Shown here: in pieces, positions 37,001 to 45,192 of the stretch
How the letters are laid out: every line of letters starts with the position of its first letter
Position numbering within the stretch: position 1 is the first letter of the stretch
Source: Streptomyces vietnamensis
GTDB lineage: Bacteria > Actinomycetota > Actinomycetes > Streptomycetales > Streptomycetaceae
NCBI RefSeq assembly: GCF_000830005.1
Contig: NZ_CP010407.1
Location: 186,001-250,000 of the forward strand
Direction: 5' to 3'
Length of the DNA stretch: 64,000 nucleotides
The notes under the pieces: model-generated
The model's input: the letters and a program-made list of their open reading frames with translations, nothing else
What the model was told of the DNA's origin: nothing
Database searches by the model: none
Program-made: the position numbers and the translations under genes

Positions 37001-37021
37001 CCCGTACTTTCTCCGGGAAAA

Positions 37022-37049
37022 CCGCAGGCCCCGCGTGCGCGGGCAGCAC
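37022..37049 (+). repeat. Solitary type I-E-like CRISPR repeat 2
   Basis: The core GCCCCGCGTGCGCGGGCAGC matches the hairpin core of actinomycete type I-E repeats almost exactly; the first seven bases have diverged. Same orientation as the unit at 36926. Confidence 0.4.
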
Positions 37050-37125
37050 ACACCGCGCATCCGGCACCGGTAGTCCGGGTCGCCGCCGCGTGACGACACC
37101 CCGCTTGACGACACCCCGCGTCGGC

Positions 37126-38733
37126 TCACAGAGCCTGCGGGAAGTCGAAGACCCTGCCCGGGTCGTAACGCCTCTTCAGCTCAGCCAGTCGGTGAGCGGC
37201 CGAGCCGTAGTACGCGGAGCGCCAGTCGCTCAGACTCGCGTCCGTGTAGTTCTGGTACGCCGCACCCGAGGCGTACCGGCGCATCGCGGTGTGCGTGCCG
37301 TCCAGCCAGGCCGTCGCCGCCCCGGCGGAATGACCGGCGGGCCAGGACGCGGTGTACTGCGCCAGGAAGCGCGAGTTGCGGTGTACGAAGGCGGTCGCCA
37401 GCGGAGAGACACGGTTGACGGCCCCGCCCAAGGCGGTGAGCGCGACGGATACGGCGCCGCCGCCGCTGCTGCGCCCGTGGCGCTCGACCTGGTCGAGCAG
37501 CGACCGGATGCCGGCGGTGCTCAGCGAGCGGTTGAAGAAGTCCGAGCGCGCCGCGTACGTCTCCCGCTGGAGCACGCCGACGGGCTGCCGCCCCGGGGTC
37601 GTGCCGGGCAGATGACACTGGGTGGTGGAATGCGTCGCGCAGCCCGCGTACATCCGCATGGTGTCGAGGTAGCCGCGGCGCCGCATGGTGATGTGGGAGG
37701 CGGCGCCGGGGCCGCCGGCGCGGTCCGCCAGCCGGTCGACGGCGTTCTGCAGAGCGCCGTACGTGCCGAGCGAGAAGCAGCTGATGGAGACGGTGGGAGT
37801 CCGGCCGGCGACGGCGGACAGGTGCAGCGCCGACCAGATCTCGTCGGGCTGGGCGGGGCCCCACTCCTGCCAGGAGCGGAGCGCGGCAGCGGCCTTGGAC
37901 CAGGGCCAGGTCATGTACGCGGTGACGCCGTCGGCGGCCTTGTGGGTGCGGAACCGGAGTTCGGTGACGACGCCGAAGTTTCCGTTTCCCGCGCCGCGCA
38001 GTGCCCAGAACAGGTCGGGCTCCCGCTCCTTGGACACCTCGAGGGTCCTGCCGTCGGCGGTGACGATGCGGGCGCCGGTGAGGCTGTCGGAGGTGAGGCC
38101 GTAGGCGCGCGAGACCACACCGTGGCCGCCCCCGAGCGTCAGGCCGGAGATGCCGACCGTGGGACAGGAGCCGCCGGGGACGGTGACGCTTCGTGCGCCG
38201 AGCTGGGTGTAGACGTCGATGAGCTTGGCGCCGGCCCCGATGACGGCACTGCCGGAGCCACTGCGGATGGACTTCAGCGCAGAGACGTCGATGACCAGGC
38301 GTCCGTTGCCGCTGGACCAACCGGCATAGGAGTGCCCGCCGTTGCGGATGGCGACGGGGGTACCGTGGCGGCGTGCGAAGGCCAGGCACTCGGCGATGTC
38401 CGCGGTGCCGCCCACGTAGGCGACGGCGGCGGGACGCAGACCGTCGAAGCGGGTGTTGTACAGCTGACGGGCGATGGCGTAGTCGGCATCGCCCGGACGT
38501 ATCAGACCGCCCTGGAGGCCCCTGCCGAGCGCGGACCAGTCAGCGGCGCGGGGCGCGACCGCGTGGTTGCCGACTGCGGCGGATGCGGAGCCCAGGGGCC
38601 GCTGCTGCCCGCCGGCAGCAGGGGCGGAACCGCCGCCGGGCGCGGCCCTCACCTGACCGCTACCACAGCCCACCACCCCGGCGACGGCCGCCGCGTAGCC
38701 GGTACCCGCTGCAAGCAGTGCGCGCCGGTTCAT
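37126..38733 (-). CDS. Secreted BBE-type FAD-linked oxidoreductase
   Basis: Berberine-bridge-enzyme-like oxidase of 535 residues. The N-terminus MNRRALLAAG with a hydrophobic segment and AGVVGCG looks like a Tat lipoprotein signal. The PCMH FAD-binding domain carries both covalent flavin sites: His134 in RNGGHSYAG and Cys190 in GGSCPTVG. The C-terminal BBE segment ends YYGSAAHRLAELKRRYDPG. Such enzymes oxidise sugars, alcohols or polyketide products with oxygen, giving peroxide. It stands alone, flanked by degraded CRISPR-like repeats; no partner genes indicate the substrate. Confidence 0.9.
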   Translation of the reverse strand: MNRRALLAAGTGYAAAVAGVVGCGSGQVRAAPGGGSAPAAGGQQRPLGSASAAVGNHAVAPRAADWSALGRGLQGGLIRPGDADYAIARQLYNTRFDGLRPAAVAYVGGTADIAECLAFARRHGTPVAIRNGGHSYAGWSSGNGRLVIDVSALKSIRSGSGSAVIGAGAKLIDVYTQLGARSVTVPGGSCPTVGISGLTLGGGHGVVSRAYGLTSDSLTGARIVTADGRTLEVSKEREPDLFWALRGAGNGNFGVVTELRFRTHKAADGVTAYMTWPWSKAAAALRSWQEWGPAQPDEIWSALHLSAVAGRTPTVSISCFSLGTYGALQNAVDRLADRAGGPGAASHITMRRRGYLDTMRMYAGCATHSTTQCHLPGTTPGRQPVGVLQRETYAARSDFFNRSLSTAGIRSLLDQVERHGRSSGGGAVSVALTALGGAVNRVSPLATAFVHRNSRFLAQYTASWPAGHSAGAATAWLDGTHTAMRRYASGAAYQNYTDASLSDWRSAYYGSAAHRLAELKRRYDPGRVFDFPQAL

Positions 38734-39177
38734 GGCGGCCTCCGTTCACGATGCTCTGCTGTCGCTTAAGCAGAGTGCGAACGAGGGGTATTGGTTCCAC
38801 GTGGTGGACACGGGCGCTCCGGCGGTTCGCTCGCAGCCCGACCCTGCTGTCTCGTAGACCGAGCCCGTGCTCGCACCGGCGAGAAACCCGGTCGAGACGG
38901 GCGAGCCAGAGCACGGGATCATCCCCGCGGAAGCGGGAAGCAGACGCACCCCGGCCGCGGCACCTTCGGCGAAGAACGGTGCACACTCACGGCAGACCAC
39001 CTCCCCCCTCCCCCGGTCCGTTTCGCGAGCCGAGCAGCCAGGCTGGACGCCTCGCGGTCGGGCAGCAGGTCCACCGGACGCCGACTTTCGACATCAACCA
39101 GGACCTGTCCGGTCGATCATCCGGTATGGCGCCTCGGTGATATTTTGAGCGGAATCGTGGGAGGGGCGGGCGAATCC
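38734..39177. other. Non-coding stretch with a CRISPR-like repeat
   Basis: About 440 bases upstream of the BBE oxidase. It holds one CRISPR-repeat-like unit (38916-38943). I see no gene; open frames here lack ribosome sites and protein-like composition. Confidence 0.4.
38916..38943 (+). repeat. Solitary type I-E-like CRISPR repeat 3
   Basis: The 28-base unit starting GGATCATCCCCGCGGAAGCG, ending AAGCAG, differs at about six positions from a common streptomycete type I-E repeat form. Neither 61-base neighbour carries another copy. Same strand as the two units near 37 kb. Confidence 0.45.
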
Positions 39178-39666
39178 GTGGACAGTGACCTGCGGCGTGC
39201 GGTCGTCGTGACGCTTGGCGAACTCGGGCGAAGCGATGACTGGCGTGACCGGGCGGATGCCGGTCACAGCCTGGCAGGGTTCGCCGAGATGCAGGAGGCC
39301 GTAGAGCCACTGCTGGGGCTCGTACTCGATCCTGGCGACACCTTCGTCACCAGACGGACCGCGGAGGGCCTGCTTCGGCGAAAGGACAAGGCCGGACTGG
39401 CGATAGTCGCGTCCGCACTGGCAGTCGCCCACGATAACCACGCCGATTGGATCCACACCGCAATCGTCGATGTCTTCAGCATTTTCTCGTACGACCTGGA
39501 CGAGGCGCTACGGCTCTGCGAGGAGATGTCGGGCGATGCCGACGATCGTGTTGCCCGGGGGCCCGTCGGCTGCACGACAGCCTGGCAAAGATCGATCCCG
39601 TTCTCCGCCCCGCATAGCGGGGGGGGCGATCCGCTCCTGCCCCTTTCATCTGGTCACCCGACATGA
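39178..39666 (+). CDS. HEAT-repeat-like protein with C-terminal frameshift
   Basis: Helical-repeat protein, about 145-160 residues: VDSDLRRAVVVTLGELGRSD, then DAGHSLAGFAEMQEAVEPLL, TRRTAEGLLRRKDKAGLAIV and YDLDEALRLCEEMSGDADD. The alternating helices resemble HEAT/armadillo repeats and suggest protein binding. In a run of five G (39557-39561) one base seems to be missing: adding one G lets the frame continue as ARRLHDSLAKIDPVLRPA and stop at TAG 39615, a natural end. As sequenced, the last 36 residues are nonsense in composition. GTG 39178 is the likely start. Function unknown. Confidence 0.65.
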   Translation: MDSDLRRAVVVTLGELGRSDDWRDRADAGHSLAGFAEMQEAVEPLLGLVLDPGDTFVTRRTAEGLLRRKDKAGLAIVASALAVAHDNHADWIHTAIVDVFSIFSYDLDEALRLCEEMSGDADDRVARGPVGCTTAWQRSIPFSAPHSGGGDPLLPLSSGHPT

Positions 39667-39678
39667 CATCGTCCACAC

Positions 39679-40074
39679 GTGACAGACACCGCCGGCGGGG
39701 CAACGGCCTCAGAACGACCCGACGACCGCACCGCCTCCGCCCTGCGGTTCGCCACGGAACTCGTCGCCTGGGTAGCCACCCCCTGGGCCCTGGCCGACCA
39801 CTCATGGCTGCTTGCCGCCCTGTCCGTGGTGGTCCTGATCGGTCTTCCGACCCTCTTCTCCACCCCGGGGGACAAGGCCAACGTGATCGTCGCGGTGCCG
39901 GGATGGGTCACGATCATGCTGGTACTGCTCCAGCTGACCGCCGCCGTGATCGCCTCCTGGTACGCCTGGCCCGCCTGGGCAGCCGTGCCCGTGACCGTAC
40001 TGGCCACCGCGACCGTCGCCACCGAGCGCCGACGCTGGACGTGGCTGCTCTCCGCGAACCGACGCACCGGCTGA
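39679..40074 (+). CDS. Small membrane protein, unknown function
   Basis: Protein of 131 residues. After a short charged N-terminus there are three to four predicted membrane helices: LRFATELVAWVATPWALAD, WLLAALSVVVLIGLPTLF, VPGWVTIMLVLLQLTAAVIA and WPAWAAVPVTVLATATVA, ending in a basic tail. The pattern resembles small DUF2568-like membrane proteins, but I would not insist on this. GTG 39679 is the probable start. No neighbour suggests a role. Confidence 0.65.
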   Translation: MTDTAGGATASERPDDRTASALRFATELVAWVATPWALADHSWLLAALSVVVLIGLPTLFSTPGDKANVIVAVPGWVTIMLVLLQLTAAVIASWYAWPAWAAVPVTVLATATVATERRRWTWLLSANRRTG

Positions 40075-40185
40075 AGAGCTCATCCGCCCGGCCGCCGATG
40101 TTCGCGGCGCACTGGGCGGGTGGAGCGACCCACGACACGGGCGCCTGGCGAGGCGTGTTGGCGGACATCTGGCTTGGGACGAGCT

Positions 40186-40411
40186 GACGCAAGGGCTGGC
40201 ACTGTCCTGGACATCGGGTGCGGCACCGGGGTTCCCGTAGTGCGGTCACTGGTCGCGGCGGGTCACCGCGTGACGGGCGTCGACAGCCGATGCCGCTACG
40301 AACCGCGCATGGCTCGCGCAAGCCGGCTTTGACGTGGTCCACGAGGAGTTCGTGCCCGAGGGCGGCGACAGTGGCCATGTCCTGTTCTGGGCTCGGCGCC
40401 CTGAGGCATGA
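40186..40411 (+). pseudogene. SAM-dependent methyltransferase remnant
   Basis: One frame gives the SAM-binding motif I, TVLDIGCGTGVPVVRSLVAA, and GHRVTGVD. After a frame change, the next part reads AWLAQAGFDVVHEEFVPEGG and DSGHVLFWARRPEA before the stop at 40409, the normal tail of class I methyltransferases. The 100 or so residues between are missing, and there is no start. The gene has lost its middle and 5' end. Confidence 0.8.
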
Positions 40412-40654
40412 CGGTGGCAGGCCGAATGAAGTGCGGCGGCGACGCCGGGCCCCTGATCAGGTGAGGCTCCGGGGCGATGATCACGGGTTTCTGTCAGCTC
40501 CTCCTAGGACCCGTCCGGGCGATCTCCGTGATGCGGTCGACCGCCTGGACACCTCGATCCGGGACGTCGAGCAGAACCCGCCGCCAGACCGCGGCGTTGT
40601 CAGTCCCCGTCGCTATCGTTCGCCCGTTCACGATCTCCAGGGAGGGGTGGCGCG

Positions 40655-41128
40655 ATGGGCGCCAGCGGATGGGACTACGTCACCGGGTACGACGGCGATG
40701 TCGAGGCGGCCTTCGCGACATTGCAGGCCAGGGTGTTCCAGGAGGAGTACGGCGACGATGCCCGATACCGAAGCCTGGAGGACCTCTACGAGGACGAGGA
40801 GTTCATGGGGACCGAGGGCACCCATACGATCCTCGACATCGACAGGGTTGTTGCCACGGATGCCCCGCCGACGCGCTCCGGTATCGCTGACTGCGGCACC
40901 CTGCGCCCCCTGGCGCTCAACCGTGTGAGGCACCACTTCGGCACAGACCGCCCGTCGGTCGAGCAGTACGAGGAACTCATCGCTGCTGCCAATGAGGCTG
41001 CGAGCCATGAGGAGCACGAGCAAAGCCTGCTCGGCGAGTGTCAGATGCGGTGGACCGGTTACTACGTCGTCCTCTACTCCGGCGACAGGCCGACTCACCT
41101 GGGGATCTTCGGGTTCTCAGGAGACTAG
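40655..41128 (+). CDS. Conserved actinomycete hypothetical protein
   Basis: Soluble, acidic protein of 157 residues: MGASGWDYVTGYDGDVEAAF, FQEEYGDDARYRSLEDLYED, then RVRHHFGTDRPSVEQYEEL and the end YYVVLYSGDRPTHLGIFGFS. Proteins with this start and ending seem common in streptomycetes, but no function is known to me. It has no signal or membrane segment. GGAGGGG lies about ten bases before the ATG. IS5 debris follows. Confidence 0.75.
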   Translation: MGASGWDYVTGYDGDVEAAFATLQARVFQEEYGDDARYRSLEDLYEDEEFMGTEGTHTILDIDRVVATDAPPTRSGIADCGTLRPLALNRVRHHFGTDRPSVEQYEELIAAANEAASHEEHEQSLLGECQMRWTGYYVVLYSGDRPTHLGIFGFSGD

Positions 41129-41193
41129 GACTGGCTCGGCGGAGCATGCGACTGACCCTTGATCCTGATCGTTCACATGGACATGGGGCGGGG

Positions 41194-41361
41194 GATTTGA
41201 GGGATGCCGAGTGGGAGCGGCTGCAGCCTTTCCTGCCGGTCGGCAACGGGCGTTGTGGACGGTGGCGGGATCACCGGCAGGTGATCGACGGGATTCTGCA
41301 CCGGGTGCGAACCGGAGTCCAGTGGCGTGACCTGCCCGAACGGTTCGGCCCGTGGAAGACG
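41194..41361 (+). pseudogene. IS5-family transposase N-terminal fragment
   Basis: Reads DLRDAEWERLQPFLPVGNGR, then WRDHRQVIDGILHRVRTGVQ and WRDLPERFGPWKT, the classic N-terminal DUF4096 part of IS5 transposases. The frame then enters the opposite-strand CGNR gene, so everything after residue 56 is lost. Confidence 0.9.
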
Positions 41362-41372
41362 GGCGTCGCCGG

Positions 41373-41948
41373 TCACTTGTTGGCGAGTCGGGCCTTCTTG
41401 ACCCTGTTGCCGCAGGTGTTCATCGAGCACCAGCGGCGGTTCCCGCCGCGGCTGGTGTCGAGGAACAGACCGGCGCAGCCGGGGCCTTCGCATGCCTTGA
41501 TGCGGTCGCGGTCGGGGCCTCCGAGTACGTGGATGGCGTCGGCGGCAAGCACGCCGAGCGCGTCCGGTACCGGTGCTTGCTTGCTGAGGTTCCAGACTGC
41601 GAGCCCGTTCTCGTCGAGCGCCGGCCTGGACTGTCCGGCAGCTGCGGCCCTGTTCAGGATCGCCGCGTCGCCCGGATCGGGTCGCTGGGTGGTAGCGACG
41701 GCCAGCCCGGCACGGTAGATCGCTTCCCTCAGGCCGATCGCGTCCTGGAGTTCGGCGGGTGAGACGTCGGGGACTGCAAGTCCCGCGGCGTGCAGCCAGA
41801 GCTTCAGCCGGCCGTGGCTGGAGAGCCGCTCCTGGGGCGCCTCGCCGGCCCGGTCGCTCATCGTGGCGGTGAAGCGGAACGCCAGTACCTCGTTGTCCAG
41901 CCGGAACAGTTGACGGGCCTCCACAGTCACCACCTTCCACGCCACCAT
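41373..41948 (-). CDS. CGNR zinc-finger (ABATE domain) regulator
   Basis: Protein of 191 residues. An N-terminal ABATE-type domain (LFRLDNEVLAFRFTATMSDR, DAIGLREAIYRAGLAVA) is followed by the C-terminal CGNR zinc finger: ACEGPGCAGLFLDTSRGGNR and WCSMNTCGNRVKKAR, with the four zinc cysteines present. Such proteins are thought to be stress-responsive transcription regulators. It is divergent from an NAD-dependent oxidoreductase, and two GAACCRTCTTAGMCGGTTC dyads lie between. ATG 41948 keeps both dyads outside the coding sequence. Confidence 0.88.
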   Translation of the reverse strand: MVAWKVVTVEARQLFRLDNEVLAFRFTATMSDRAGEAPQERLSSHGRLKLWLHAAGLAVPDVSPAELQDAIGLREAIYRAGLAVATTQRPDPGDAAILNRAAAAGQSRPALDENGLAVWNLSKQAPVPDALGVLAADAIHVLGGPDRDRIKACEGPGCAGLFLDTSRGGNRRWCSMNTCGNRVKKARLANK

Positions 41949-41960
41949 GGACCACTGCTT

Positions 41961-41979
41961 GAACCATCTTAGCCGGTTC
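41961..41979. promoter_or_regulatory. Operator-like dyad, copy 1
   Basis: GAACCATCTTAGCCGGTTC, imperfect dyad with centre TTA, sharing 17 of 19 bases with the perfect copy at 42008. It lies 13 bases before the CGNR start. Confidence 0.65.
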
Positions 41980-42007
41980 GACACGGGCATCGACCCGCGC
42001 CACAATA

Positions 42008-42026
42008 GAACCGTCTTAGACGGTTC
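42008..42026. promoter_or_regulatory. Operator-like dyad, copy 2
   Basis: GAACCGTCTTAGACGGTTC, perfect 8-bp arms around TTA, 22 bases before the oxidoreductase start and 47 bp from copy 1 centre to centre. Probably bound by the CGNR protein. Confidence 0.7.
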
Positions 42027-42047
42027 ACAGGTGGAGGTGGTCGTGTG

Positions 42048-42911
42048 ATGGGCGAGGTTGCAGTCATCGGTCTGGGCGGGATGGGGCGGGCGATCGCACG
42101 CAATCTGGTGCGGGCAGGCCACGAGACCGTTGTGTGGAACCGCTCTGCGGGGCCTGCGGAAGAGCTCGCGGAGGCCGGTGCCCTCCGCGTCGCGTCCGTC
42201 GCGGAGGCGCTCCAGTGCCCGGTGGTGTTCTCGGTCCTGTCCGACGACGCGTCCGTCGCAGAGGTCTTTCTCGACTCCGGGGTCCTCGGCGAGGCCCGGC
42301 ACGGGGCGGTCCACGTCAACGTGGCCACGGTGAGCGTCGAACTGGCCCGCCGTGCCGCAGAGGAGCACGCTGCGCACGGGATCGGCTATGTCGCCGCCCC
42401 GGTGTTCGGCCGGGTCAGCGTCGCGGAGGCCGGGGCACTGAACGTCCTCGCCGCAGGAAAGCCCGAACTCATCGACCGGGCCCAACCGTTCTTCGACGTG
42501 ATCGGATCCCGCACCTGGCGCCTGGGCGAGCTGCCCGAACAGGCCAACACCGCCAAGATCCTGGGCAACTACCTGATCGCCTGCGCGATCCAGTCGCTCG
42601 GGGAGGCGGTCAGCGTCGCCGACGCGGCCGGCGCCGACCCGGGCCAGTTCGTCGAACTGCTGGCCTCGACACTCTTCCCCGGACCCGTCTACTCCGGATA
42701 CGGGTCGATGATCGCGCAGCGCAGCTATCAGCCGGCCGGGTTCACCACGGCACTCGGACGCAAGGACCTCCACCTCGCCCTCGACGCAGCAGCCGGCCAC
42801 GCGGTCCCCCTGCCGTTCGGCGAACTGCTCAGGGGCGTGTTCGACCAGGCGATCGCCGACGGCCGCGCAGCGGACGACTGGGCGGTGATCACCGAACAGC
42901 AGCCGCGATGA
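42048..42911 (+). CDS. NAD(P)-dependent oxidoreductase (beta-hydroxyacid dehydrogenase/imine reductase type)
   Basis: Protein of 287 residues. The N-terminal Rossmann domain has VAVIGLGGMGRAIARNLVRA and WNRS, the 6-phosphogluconate-dehydrogenase-like C-terminal helical domain has EQANTAKILGNYLIACAIQS, and the end GFTTALGRKDLHLALDAAAG is typical. The lysine in NTAKILGNY corresponds to the catalytic lysine of beta-hydroxyacid dehydrogenases. It reduces or oxidises a small hydroxyacid, or an imine; the substrate is unknown. ATG 42048 is preferred because GGAGG lies eight bases upstream, but GTG 42045 is possible. It is divergent from the CGNR regulator. Confidence 0.88.
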   Translation: MGEVAVIGLGGMGRAIARNLVRAGHETVVWNRSAGPAEELAEAGALRVASVAEALQCPVVFSVLSDDASVAEVFLDSGVLGEARHGAVHVNVATVSVELARRAAEEHAAHGIGYVAAPVFGRVSVAEAGALNVLAAGKPELIDRAQPFFDVIGSRTWRLGELPEQANTAKILGNYLIACAIQSLGEAVSVADAAGADPGQFVELLASTLFPGPVYSGYGSMIAQRSYQPAGFTTALGRKDLHLALDAAAGHAVPLPFGELLRGVFDQAIADGRAADDWAVITEQQPR

Positions 42912-42918
42912 ACACCAC

Positions 42919-42956
42919 TGCTCGTACGGTCGTTGACTGCTCGTACGGTCATTGAC
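42919..42956. repeat. 19-bp tandem direct repeat x2
   Basis: TGCTCGTACGGTCGTTGAC at 42919-42937 is repeated at once at 42938-42956 with one mismatch, eight bases after the oxidoreductase stop. It may be a duplication left by an IS insertion. Confidence 0.85.
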
Positions 42957-42992
42957 GCGCGGTGCCCAGCGCCGGGCAGGGCGGTCCGCATG

Positions 42993-43178
42993 CCGCCCGT
43001 ACCGCACCGCACCGCCCGCCGACCGACAGCGACACCTTGCGAGGTCGTGGCGGCGATCGGGGCGCTGCGGCGGGAGCGCAAGTGGTCCGCGGCCCGGATC
43101 GCGTTCGAGCTCGCCGCTGACGGCGTGCCGGTCTCCCGCCGGACGGTCACCCGCCGACGCGCCCACGCCCGCGTCTGA
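42993..43178 (+). pseudogene. IS481-family transposase fragment
   Basis: Reads CEVVAAIGALRRERKWSAAR, then FELAADGVPVSRRTVTRR, the second helix-turn-helix of IS481 transposases, and ends after RAHARV. The catalytic core is absent. Confidence 0.85.
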
Positions 43179-43237
43179 ACCTCAGAAGCCCAGCGCGCTG
43201 AAGCCCTTCCGGTCCGGAACATCCACTACAACCACCG

Positions 43238-43864
43238 TCATGACTTCTGGGCGTCCTCGGGTTCGTCGTGGATGGTCAGTGCTCCGGCGAGGTCGAGGTC
43301 GGCGACCGTGCCGTGTGCCCCGGCGCGGACGAGCAGCACTGCGCCGAGCGCGGTGCTCCAGAACGTCCTCGCCTCCACGTCGAGTGGTCGACGGGTCCTC
43401 CAGCCACGACCGTCGACGAGCTGGTTCACGAAGCGCTCGGACTGCCGGAACAGCAACTGGAGGTGCCGGTCGACCACGGGGGCGAGTTCGGGCCTGGAGA
43501 TCGCGGCGGCGAGTGCTCGCGCGACGGACGGGAGCGAGGGCATGGCCAGTACGGCGCGGGCGATGTTGCGCCGGAAGGTCGCCGCGTCGGGGGCTTGGCG
43601 ACCGATGCGCTCGATCCGTCGGGCGTCGTGCAGCAAGCCGAGAAATGCGGCGTGTACGAGCAGGGAGTCCTTGGAGCCGAAGTAGTAGGTGACCTGATTG
43701 GGGAAGACGTCTGCCGCGTTCGCGATCTCCGCGACGCTCAGCTCGGCACCAGGTCGCTCCTTGCAGAGCCGGGCAGTGGTCTCGATCAGTCGACGCCTCG
43801 TCGCGCGACCACGGTCACGCGACCGGGTCGACGTCGACCGCGCTTCGGTTCGCTTCTTCTCCAC
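43238..43864 (-). CDS. TetR-family transcriptional regulator
   Basis: TetR regulator of 208 residues. The N-terminal helix-turn-helix is RRRLIETTARLCKERPGAEL, then SVAEIANAADVFPNQVTYYF with the typical TYYFGSKDSLLVHA ending; the rest is an all-helical ligand-binding domain. It is divergent from a KAS II gene and has two TTGTAT/ATACAA dyads in the 65-bp gap, one eight bases from its own GTG start. It very likely represses itself and the KAS gene, and the ligand may be an acyl-CoA or fatty-acid-like molecule. Confidence 0.93.
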   Translation of the reverse strand: MEKKRTEARSTSTRSRDRGRATRRRLIETTARLCKERPGAELSVAEIANAADVFPNQVTYYFGSKDSLLVHAAFLGLLHDARRIERIGRQAPDAATFRRNIARAVLAMPSLPSVARALAAAISRPELAPVVDRHLQLLFRQSERFVNQLVDGRGWRTRRPLDVEARTFWSTALGAVLLVRAGAHGTVADLDLAGALTIHDEPEDAQKS

Positions 43865-43871
43865 GACGGAA

Positions 43872-43886
43872 TTGTATGTGATACAA
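43872..43886. promoter_or_regulatory. TetR operator 1
   Basis: TTGTATGTGATACAA: perfect 6-bp arms around GTG, just upstream of the TetR start codon. Confidence 0.8.
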
Positions 43887-43898
43887 CAAGGCCGTTCA

Positions 43899-43915
43899 CT
43901 TGTATCGCATACAAG
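43899..43915. promoter_or_regulatory. TetR operator 2
   Basis: CTTGTATCGCATACAAG: perfect 7-bp arms around CGC, 28 bp from operator 1 centre to centre and 15 bases before the KAS start. The same half-site in both supports one regulator binding twice. Confidence 0.8.
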
Positions 43916-43929
43916 AAAGGCGGAAGGGT

Positions 43930-45192
43930 ATGCACCGGACTGAAGTCGTCGTGACCGGACTCGGCGCGATCACGCCACTCGGTGGAGACGTGGCGTCCAC
44001 GTGGGAGGCCTTGCTCGCCGGCGAGTCGGGCATCCGCGGCGGCGTCCTGCGCGGCCACGAGGACGCCGGTCTTCCCGGCACCGTCGCGGGGACGATGGCG
44101 GTCGACCCCGCCGAGCTGCTGACGCCGGTGCAGGCCAGACGGCTCGACCGCTCGCAACAGGCGGCCCTCGCCGCGGCGGCCGAGGCCTGGACCGATGCGG
44201 GGGCCCCGGACGTGGCCCCGGACCGGCTCGCATCGGCGATAGGCACGGGCATCGGGGGCGTACGGACGCTGCTGAAAGAAGACGACGTACTGGAGACCGC
44301 CGGGACCCGGCGCGTCTCGCCACGCACGGTCCCGATGCTCATGCCCAACGCGGCGGCGGCGCTGATCAGCATCGAATACGGTGCACGGGCCGGCGTCTAC
44401 ACGCCCGTCTCGGCGTGCTCCTCCGGCGCCGAAGCGATCGCCCTGGGGGCCAGGCTCATCCGCGCCGGCGAGGCGGACGTGGTCATCGCGGGCGGGACCG
44501 AGGCCGCGATCACCCCGATCACCGTCGCCGGGTTCGTCCAGGCACAAGCACTGTCCCGGCACGCCGCCGAACCCGCCTCGGCGTCCCGGCCGTTCGCCGC
44601 GGACCGCAGCGGATTCGTCCTCAGCGAAGGCGCCGCCGTCGTGGTGCTCGAAAGCGCCGAGCACGCCCGCGCCCGAGGCGCGCACGTCCACGCGGTGCTC
44701 GCGGGCGCCGGCATCGCCGCTGACGCCCACCACATCACGGCACCCGCTCCCGACGGCTCCGGTCAGGTCTCCGCCATGCGCAAGGCCCTCGCGCAAGCCG
44801 GTCTGGCTCCCGAGCGGATCAGCCACGTCAACGCCCACGCCACCGGCACTCCGGTCGGCGACACCGCCGAGGCACACGCGATCAGGGAGGTGTTCGGCCG
44901 CGCCACCGTGACAGCCCCCAAGGCGGCACTCGGTCATCTCTTCGGCGCGGCCGGTGCGATCGAGGCGCTCATCGCCGTCCTCAGCGTGGAACACGGCGTC
45001 ATCCCGCCGACCCGCAACCTCACCACGGCCGGCGTCGGTCCCGACATCGATCTCGACGTCGTCGCAGAGCGACGGGACGCCCCCCAGGAGGCCGTGCTCA
45101 GCAACTCCTTCGGCTTCGGCGGACAGAACGTCTCACTCGTCGTCACCCGCGCACGGCACCACACGTCCCGTACAGCCCCGACCGCACCATGA
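43930..45192 (+). CDS. fabF: Beta-ketoacyl-ACP synthase II
   Basis: Condensing enzyme of 420 residues that extends acyl-ACP by decarboxylative condensation with malonyl-ACP. The thiolase-fold triad is complete: Cys163 in SACSSG, His303 in NAHATGT and His336 in GHLFGAAG, with the end NSFGFGGQNVSLVV typical of FabF. It is alone, with no ACP, ketoreductase or malonyltransferase nearby, and is controlled by the divergent TetR gene. It may adjust membrane lipid composition on a signal, or be an extra copy that resists a FabF inhibitor; both are inferences. GGAAGGG lies close before the ATG. Confidence 0.93.
   Translation: MHRTEVVVTGLGAITPLGGDVASTWEALLAGESGIRGGVLRGHEDAGLPGTVAGTMAVDPAELLTPVQARRLDRSQQAALAAAAEAWTDAGAPDVAPDRLASAIGTGIGGVRTLLKEDDVLETAGTRRVSPRTVPMLMPNAAAALISIEYGARAGVYTPVSACSSGAEAIALGARLIRAGEADVVIAGGTEAAITPITVAGFVQAQALSRHAAEPASASRPFAADRSGFVLSEGAAVVVLESAEHARARGAHVHAVLAGAGIAADAHHITAPAPDGSGQVSAMRKALAQAGLAPERISHVNAHATGTPVGDTAEAHAIREVFGRATVTAPKAALGHLFGAAGAIEALIAVLSVEHGVIPPTRNLTTAGVGPDIDLDVVAERRDAPQEAVLSNSFGFGGQNVSLVVTRARHHTSRTAPTAP

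Noticed and set aside
36926..37049. A working CRISPR array
   Set aside because: The repeat spacing is 96 bases, the two copies have diverged, and there are no further units or cas genes.
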